Positions 6,505 through 10,591 of a DNA stretch of 10,591 nt are shown one piece after another. Position 1 is the first letter of the stretch, and each line of letters begins with the position of its first letter. The notes below the pieces were generated by a model. It saw nothing but the letters and a program-made list of their open reading frames with translations. It was not told the origin of the DNA and ran no database searches. Both the position numbers and the translations under genes were made by a program. The stretch is from Anaerolineaceae bacterium (GTDB lineage Bacteria; Chloroflexota; Anaerolineae; Anaerolineales; Anaerolineaceae): the NCBI GenBank assembly GCA_011620445.1, contig WOZB01000260.1, positions 1 through 10,591 on the forward strand. The letters run 5' to 3'.

Positions 6505-7376
6505 CCATCCTGATCGACCAGAATACCCGCGTGCTGGTTCAGGGTATTACCGGTTCGGTGGGCGCGTTTCAAGCCAGGATTATGCTGGAATATGGCACGC
6601 ACCTGGTAGCCGGGGTTACTCCTGGCAAAGGTGGCTCCAGTTTTGAAGGCATTCCAATTTTCAATGATGTGGAAAAAGCTGTAACCGAAACGGCACCAAA
6701 TGCGGCTATTTGCTTTGTGCCCGCCAAATTTGTCAGGGACGCAGCCCTGGAGGTCATCCAGACGGGTATCCCCTTGATGGTGCTTACCACTGAAGGCGTT
6801 CCGGAAAAAGACATGCTTGAAGTTTTGGCCTATGCCCGTTCGAAAGGTACCCGCATAGTCGGGCCGGATACACCAGGGATTATTTCTCCGGGTATCTGTA
6901 AACTGGGTGTACACCCCGCCATGATGTTCCAGCGCGGAACAGTCGGGCTGGTTTCCAAGAGCGGTGCTTTATCCTATGAGGTTGGGCGGGTGATGACTGA
7001 GGCCGGCATCGGTCAAACGACAGTCGTTGGCATTGGCGGAGGCCCCATTTGGGGCTCGCGCCAGGCTGAAATCGTGAGGATGTTCTTTGCTGACCCGGAA
7101 ACCCAGGCGGTAGTCATGCTGGGCGAGGTTGGCGGCAGAATGGAACTTGAAGCTGCCGAGTACATCAAAACCCATCCTGAAAAACCTGTGATCGCCATGA
7201 TTGTAGGGCGCTCCGCCCCGGAAGGTGCCCAGATGGGGCATGCCGGCGCGATTATTGAAGGGCACGAAGGCACCGCGCAGGGGAAAATTGATGCCCTAAA
7301 AGCAGCCGGCGTTCTTGTGGCAACCAAACCCAGGGAAATCCCTGAATTGCTTAGAGAAATTGGAATAAAGGCATGA
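6501..7376 (+). CDS. sucD: ADP-forming acyl-CoA synthetase, alpha subunit (SucD-like, phosphohistidine)
   Basis: CoA-binding and catalytic subunit paired with the SucC-like protein. Residues about 1-97 are the Rossmann-type CoA-binding domain (VLVQGITGSVGAFQ), and the ligase domain follows. The active-site His247 lies in MGHAGAI, and Glu209 in GEVGG matches the partner glutamate of the family, so phosphoryl transfer should work. Deviations from the SucD pattern as remembered: GPNCPG is GPDTPG (121-126), GGDPI is GGGPI (179-183), and the end of the phosphohistidine loop reads EGHEGTAQGK rather than the usual AGGKGTADEK. Length (291) is normal. ATGA overlaps on both sides couple it to SucC and to the ferredoxin-like subunit. 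Its position inside an oxidoreductase operon suggests a dedicated energy-conserving step, not the citric acid cycle enzyme. The symbol reflects family only. Confidence 0.87.
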   Translation: MTILIDQNTRVLVQGITGSVGAFQARIMLEYGTHLVAGVTPGKGGSSFEGIPIFNDVEKAVTETAPNAAICFVPAKFVRDAALEVIQTGIPLMVLTTEGVPEKDMLEVLAYARSKGTRIVGPDTPGIISPGICKLGVHPAMMFQRGTVGLVSKSGALSYEVGRVMTEAGIGQTTVVGIGGGPIWGSRQAEIVRMFFADPETQAVVMLGEVGGRMELEAAEYIKTHPEKPVIAMIVGRSAPEGAQMGHAGAIIEGHEGTAQGKIDALKAAGVLVATKPREIPELLREIGIKA

Positions 7377-7603
7377 AAGTCTATATTGATGATACGATTT
7401 GTAAAGGTTGTGGCATTTGTATTTATTACTGCCCGAAGAATGTAATTCGCTTTTCTTCCGTGCAGAATCGCAAAGGCTTTACGACGGCAGAGGTCTACAA
7501 AATTGAAAACTGCAGCGGCTGCAAGCTCTGCGAAATTGGCTGCCCCGATTTTGCCATCTATGTGATAAAGGAAGCCACCCAGACAATAGTAGCAAAAGAG
7601 TAA
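7373..7603 (+). CDS. Two-cluster 4Fe-4S ferredoxin, probable delta subunit of the oxidoreductase
   Basis: A 76-residue protein with two complete CxxCxxCxxxC(P) motifs: Cys10, 13, 16, 20 and Cys47, 50, 53, 57, each ending in Cys-Pro. This is the bacterial 2x[4Fe-4S] ferredoxin fold with a longer loop between the motifs, as in KorD/VorD/PorD delta subunits, which carry electrons from the thiamine site to free ferredoxin. ATG 7373 overlaps the SucD-like stop by four bases. Because no other delta candidate is present and alpha-beta-gamma lie in the same operon, I read it as the fourth OFOR subunit; a free ferredoxin is the alternative. Confidence 0.88.
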   Translation: MKVYIDDTICKGCGICIYYCPKNVIRFSSVQNRKGFTTAEVYKIENCSGCKLCEIGCPDFAIYVIKEATQTIVAKE

Positions 7604-7638
7604 GGTACACATACAGGCTTTAGCCGGTGAAAAACAAA

Positions 7639-8334
7639 ATGAAGCTCCTCTTCCTTTACAATGAAATGCGGTTCAAAACAACAAATTTGCTGCCGGACAT
7701 GTTCAAGGCGAATGGCTTCGACATTGAATTTTTCTGGACCAGCAAAGGTGAATTCCCTTCAAAGCTCAAAGCTTACCAGACCGTCTACCTTTCCGGCAGC
7801 CTTGCTAACCCGGGTGACCCTTACCTATGGATACCCAGGCTGGAAGAACTGATTAGAGAAAGCAGCAACCTCGCTTTACCGACCTTGGGTTCCTGCTTTG
7901 GAAGCCAAATTTTAGCGACCGCCCTGTGCGGGCAAGATCAAACCTTCCGGCGCAGCAATTGCGCCTTGGGGTATTCAGATATTATTCTCAACCATACCGA
8001 GCCCGAAGATCCGCTGCTGAAGGGCCTGGGCGCGTCGGTGCGTATGTTCGTCTGGCACAATATCCAGGTTAAGTCAGGTCACCCCGATATGCGCATCCTG
8101 GGCTATAACAGTGATTGCTCCAATCACATCTGGCGTTATAAGGACCTGCCGATCTGGGGCATCCAGGGCCATCCAGAGCTGGACCCGGCTTCGGCCAGGG
8201 CCACCTTCCTGCAATACCGTCCTTTCTTTGAAAAAGAAGGCGTTTCGGTCGCAAATTTAGCCAAAACGGTTGAACCCAACACAGAAGCGATTAAACTTTT
8301 TATAAACTTCATGGATTACTGTAAATCATTTTAG
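7639..8334 (+). CDS. Free-standing class I glutamine amidotransferase-like protein (GMP synthase GATase type)
   Basis: A 231-residue single-domain protein of the triad glutamine amidotransferase fold, which hydrolyses glutamine or a related gamma-glutamyl amide. The nucleophile Cys86 lies in LGSCFGSQILA, and the triad is completed by His178 and Glu180 in GIQGHPE; His140 (VWHN) matches the conserved His of GMP-synthase-type domains. There is no fused synthetase, transporter or DNA-binding domain. Ser replaces the common His in the nucleophile loop (GSQ for GHQ). An in-frame GTG at 7627 would add four residues; I chose ATG 7639 because GGTGA (7626-7630) is 8 bases before it. The gene is 35 bases after the ferredoxin-like gene and 14 bases before the PLP enzyme. 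Partner and substrate are unknown; amidase action on an amino-acid substrate or ammonia supply to the next enzyme are possible. Confidence 0.8.
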   Translation: MKLLFLYNEMRFKTTNLLPDMFKANGFDIEFFWTSKGEFPSKLKAYQTVYLSGSLANPGDPYLWIPRLEELIRESSNLALPTLGSCFGSQILATALCGQDQTFRRSNCALGYSDIILNHTEPEDPLLKGLGASVRMFVWHNIQVKSGHPDMRILGYNSDCSNHIWRYKDLPIWGIQGHPELDPASARATFLQYRPFFEKEGVSVANLAKTVEPNTEAIKLFINFMDYCKSF

Positions 8335-8348
8335 GTGGAGGATATCCT

Positions 8349-9455
8349 ATGCAGGTCATTTGCCCTGTTTGTAAAGAATCTGGCGAACTGAACCCCCAAC
8401 ACTGGCGCTGTGAGTGCGGCGAAGCCTGGGAACCAGTGGATACGCTCACTTTTGACCCGGCGCTGATTCACCCCGAAAACTACGGGCTCTGGCGTTACGC
8501 GGATATTTTTGACCTTGGTTTCAGACAACCCAGGATTAGCCTGGGAGCGGGTTGGACACCCCTCATACCGGCTAAAGTGCAGGGTCTCAATGTTTACTTC
8601 AAACCTGAGTACATTTCTCCCACCGGGTCCTTCAAAGACCGTGGAACAGAAGTGGAGATTAATGTGCTTGCCGAACAGCAAGTGGAAACCGTTGTGGACG
8701 ACTCCTCGGGCAACGCGGGCAGCTCGCTGGCTGCTTATGCCGCCCGTGCCGGCCTCAAAGCGGATATCTACGTGCCGCATTACGCTTCTGAAAATAAGAA
8801 AAAGCAAATCGCCATTTACGGCGCCACCGTTAATTCCATCCCGGGGGTGCGGAATGATGCCAAGCTGGCGGCCATGAATTCGGTTGGCGGTAAGAAGGTA
8901 TACGCTTCGCATGCTTATCATCCAGCATTCCTGCTCGGGCAGGAATCCATCGCCTGGGAGGTTTGGGAACAAATGGGGGGCAAGGCTCCGGATTGGTTCA
9001 TCGTGCCGGTTGGCCAGGGAGTGCATTTATTGGGTGCCTGGATGGGCTTTGAACGCCTCCGGAAAGCCGGCCTGATTGATAAAACACCCCGCATCGTAGC
9101 TGTGCAGCCCAAATTACTCAATCCGATCGTGCGGGCTATTGAAACGAATGCCGCCGAGGTGGAAGAGGCCGTACCCAGCCAGCCCAGCCTGGCGGAAGGG
9201 CTGGCTATTGCCAAACCGGTGCGTTGGAAGCGCATCCTCGAGGCTATCCGCGCCAGCGGAGGCACGGCAATTGATGTGACTGAGGATGAAATCATAGAAG
9301 GCCAACACGAACTGGCTAAGTTGGGTCTTTATGCCGAACCCAGCAGCGCCGTCGTTTGGGGGGCATTGATGAAAATTCGTCAAAATGCTGACCCAAATGA
9401 TGTCTTCTTGTTACCATTAACCGGAAGCGGCCTGAAAGGCTCTCCGAAGATCTAA
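8349..9455 (+). CDS. Fold-type II PLP enzyme, threonine synthase-like, with N-terminal zinc ribbon
   Basis: A 368-residue cytosolic PLP enzyme of the threonine synthase/dehydratase fold. Cys5, Cys8, Cys21 and Cys23 form a small zinc ribbon as in archaeal-type threonine synthases. The Schiff-base lysine is Lys96 in PTGSFKDRG, the phosphate-binding loop is about VPVGQGVHLLG (219-229), and TGSGLK (358-363) lies near the C-terminus. The substrate loop reads DSSGNAGSS (118-126) where threonine synthases usually have STGNTSAS; SxGNAG is closer to serine/threonine dehydratases. It may be a lyase or dehydratase feeding a 2-oxoacid to the pathway, a beta-replacement enzyme, or a divergent threonine synthase. 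No homoserine kinase or dehydrogenase gene is in the window. A strong GGAGGA (8337-8342) sits 6 bases before the ATG, and a perfect palindrome AGGATATCCT (8339-8348) overlaps it. Confidence 0.82.
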   Translation: MQVICPVCKESGELNPQHWRCECGEAWEPVDTLTFDPALIHPENYGLWRYADIFDLGFRQPRISLGAGWTPLIPAKVQGLNVYFKPEYISPTGSFKDRGTEVEINVLAEQQVETVVDDSSGNAGSSLAAYAARAGLKADIYVPHYASENKKKQIAIYGATVNSIPGVRNDAKLAAMNSVGGKKVYASHAYHPAFLLGQESIAWEVWEQMGGKAPDWFIVPVGQGVHLLGAWMGFERLRKAGLIDKTPRIVAVQPKLLNPIVRAIETNAAEVEEAVPSQPSLAEGLAIAKPVRWKRILEAIRASGGTAIDVTEDEIIEGQHELAKLGLYAEPSSAVVWGALMKIRQNADPNDVFLLPLTGSGLKGSPKI

Positions 9456-9478
9456 AATAACGGTATAACAAGGACACA

Positions 9479-10567
9479 ATGGAAAATATCATCGAACTCA
9501 CCCGGGGTGTTCCACCGACCAAAAGCTTTGCGGTTGATAAGCTGAGTATTTGCGCGCATGATGCCCTGGCTGGTTACCCCGATAAAATTCTCCAATACTC
9601 CCAATCTTTCGGTTTTCTACCGCTGCGGGAGAGCCTGGCTGAAATTTACCTGGCCAATAAAGATCAGATCATTATTGGTACCGGATCTTTGCAGGTGCTT
9701 GACCATCTTTTACGCAGCTTTCCCACCGGAACATTGCGCGTAGGTTTTGAAGAACCAACTTACGATCGCACGATCACCCAACTTAAGCGCGTCCAGGCCA
9801 GTTTGCTGCCATGCCCGCTAAAACTGGAAGGTGTGGATCTTTCTGCGCTTCGGAAAAACCTCGAAGAAGGCAAAAAGGTGGACTTTTTCTACGTGATTTC
9901 CGATTTTCAGAACCCCACCGGATCGGTAATGCCGCTTGAAAAACGGCACGAGCTTGTAGCCCTGGCACGCGAGCATCATTTCTATATTATAGAAGACCTG
10001 CCATACCGCAACCTGCGCTATAACGGCCAAAGTTTGCCTTCTTGCTATGAATTGGCACCGGAACTCACCTGCATGATGTCTTCATTCAGCAAATTAATCG
10101 CCCCAGGTCTGCGGGTAGGCTTTATGATCCTGCCAAAGGAATTAGTCCACCGCACCGCGAAAGTAGCTGAAGATACATACATTAATCCCAGTTATCTGGA
10201 CCAAGCCCTGGTTTATGAGTTTTGCTGCCGCGGCTGGCTGGAAGAGCACCTGGTTTTCCTCAAAGAACTTTACAGCCATCGCCGTGACGTTATGGCTGAC
10301 GCCATGGACAGGCATTTGACGGGCCTTTGTGATTGGAAGCGGCCCGATGGGGGTTTCTTCATCGGCTCATTTGTAAAGCAAAGCGTTCAGGCGGATGTAT
10401 TAATGCAGCATGCCCTCAAGCACGGCCTTAAATTGACGGATGGCCGTGGTTTTTACACCCAAGGTGGTGACCAGTTTGTGCGCCTGCCTTTCTGCGCGCT
10501 TGAAGATGAACAAATTGAAATCGGGATTGCCCGGTTTGCGGAAACGCTGAAAACTTACCCTGGCTAA
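9479..10567 (+). CDS. PLP-dependent aminotransferase of the LysN / MocR-domain type
   Basis: A 362-residue aminotransferase that lacks the GntR DNA-binding domain of MocR regulators, so it is probably a metabolic enzyme acting on a broad or large-side-chain amino acid (the 2-aminoadipate/aromatic/kynurenine group). Visible motifs: an early Gly-rich GTGSLQ (67-72), QNPTG (144-148), EDLPY with Asp173 and Tyr176, Lys205 in SSFSKLIAPGLRVG (the signature SxxKxxxPGLRxG), and Arg335 in VRLPFC for the substrate carboxylate. It belongs to a different subclass from the aminotransferase at the head of the operon. It starts 23 bases after the previous stop with AAGGA (9470-9474) before ATG 9479. It may supply further 2-oxoacids to the oxidoreductase, or regenerate glutamate. 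The specific substrate is not readable. Confidence 0.86.
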   Translation: MENIIELTRGVPPTKSFAVDKLSICAHDALAGYPDKILQYSQSFGFLPLRESLAEIYLANKDQIIIGTGSLQVLDHLLRSFPTGTLRVGFEEPTYDRTITQLKRVQASLLPCPLKLEGVDLSALRKNLEEGKKVDFFYVISDFQNPTGSVMPLEKRHELVALAREHHFYIIEDLPYRNLRYNGQSLPSCYELAPELTCMMSSFSKLIAPGLRVGFMILPKELVHRTAKVAEDTYINPSYLDQALVYEFCCRGWLEEHLVFLKELYSHRRDVMADAMDRHLTGLCDWKRPDGGFFIGSFVKQSVQADVLMQHALKHGLKLTDGRGFYTQGGDQFVRLPFCALEDEQIEIGIARFAETLKTYPG

Positions 10568-10576
10568 AAGAAAACG

Positions 10577-10591
10577 ATGACCCGAGAATTT
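10577..10591 (+). CDS. Possible start of a further gene (first five codons only)
   Basis: ATG 10577, nine bases after the second aminotransferase stop, opens a frame reading M-T-R-E-F to the right edge. The spacing fits operon continuation, but the upstream sequence (AAAAG, AAAACG) is only a weak ribosome binding site and five codons cannot identify a protein. No terminator is seen between the two. Confidence 0.3.

Noticed and set aside
6264..7612. Minus-strand frames of 216 and 199 codons opposite the SucC/SucD-like and ferredoxin genes
   Set aside because: Both lie wholly opposite conserved genes and show no motif of their own.
8339..8348. Palindrome AGGATATCCT abutting the PLP enzyme start as a regulatory site
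   Set aside because: Short and loopless as RNA, and half of it is simply the Shine-Dalgarno; no evidence beyond symmetry.
8331..9026. Minus-strand frame of 231 codons opposite the PLP enzyme
   Set aside because: Antisense to a gene with full catalytic motifs; no family resemblance and no ribosome binding site noted.

Overview
The window looks like part of a bacterial chromosome from an anaerobe that ferments amino acids. Base composition is roughly balanced in G+C, the genes are tightly packed, and there are no tRNAs, rRNAs, insertion sequences or CRISPR arrays. The mix of a ferredoxin-dependent 2-oxoacid oxidoreductase, an ADP-forming acyl-CoA synthetase, two aminotransferases and a lipoprotein with an Ala/Pro/Thr linker would suit an anaerobic Chloroflexota (Anaerolineae-like) bacterium. 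That placement is an inference from gene style and is not proven by any marker gene.

Layout. The left part is on the minus strand. It holds the first 61 codons of a solute-binding lipoprotein (1-185, running off the left edge), which is probably the receptor of an amino-acid type ABC importer, and an M20-family metallohydrolase (362-1513). A divergent intergenic region (1514-1679) carries a clean inverted repeat, TGTCAA-N5-TTGACA, whose two arms each read as a -35 hexamer outward. From 1680 to the right edge every gene is on the plus strand, in close file: a class I aminotransferase; 2-oxoacid:ferredoxin oxidoreductase (OFOR) alpha, beta and gamma subunits; a SucC-like and a SucD-like acyl-CoA synthetase subunit; a small two-cluster ferredoxin that fits as the OFOR delta subunit; a free-standing class I glutamine amidotransferase; a threonine-synthase-like fold-type II PLP enzyme with an N-terminal zinc ribbon; a second aminotransferase of the LysN/MocR-domain type; and, at the very edge, the first five codons of a possible further gene. 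Four junctions are ATGA overlaps (alpha/beta, beta/gamma, SucC/SucD, SucD/delta), so translation is probably coupled.

How the genes could work together (inference from family chemistry): peptides or acylated amino acids are hydrolysed by the M20 enzyme and amino acids are imported through the ABC system. The aminotransferases, and perhaps the fold-type II PLP enzyme, turn them into 2-oxoacids. The four-subunit OFOR oxidatively decarboxylates these to acyl-CoA with reduction of ferredoxin, and the SucCD-like synthetase releases the acid while making ATP. This is the logic of archaeal (Thermococcales) amino-acid fermentation, but with a SucCD-type synthetase whose genes lie inside the OFOR gene set. 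Several loop residues of the SucCD pair, of the OFOR alpha subunit and of the threonine-synthase-like protein differ from the family consensus as I remember it, so the true substrate is open.
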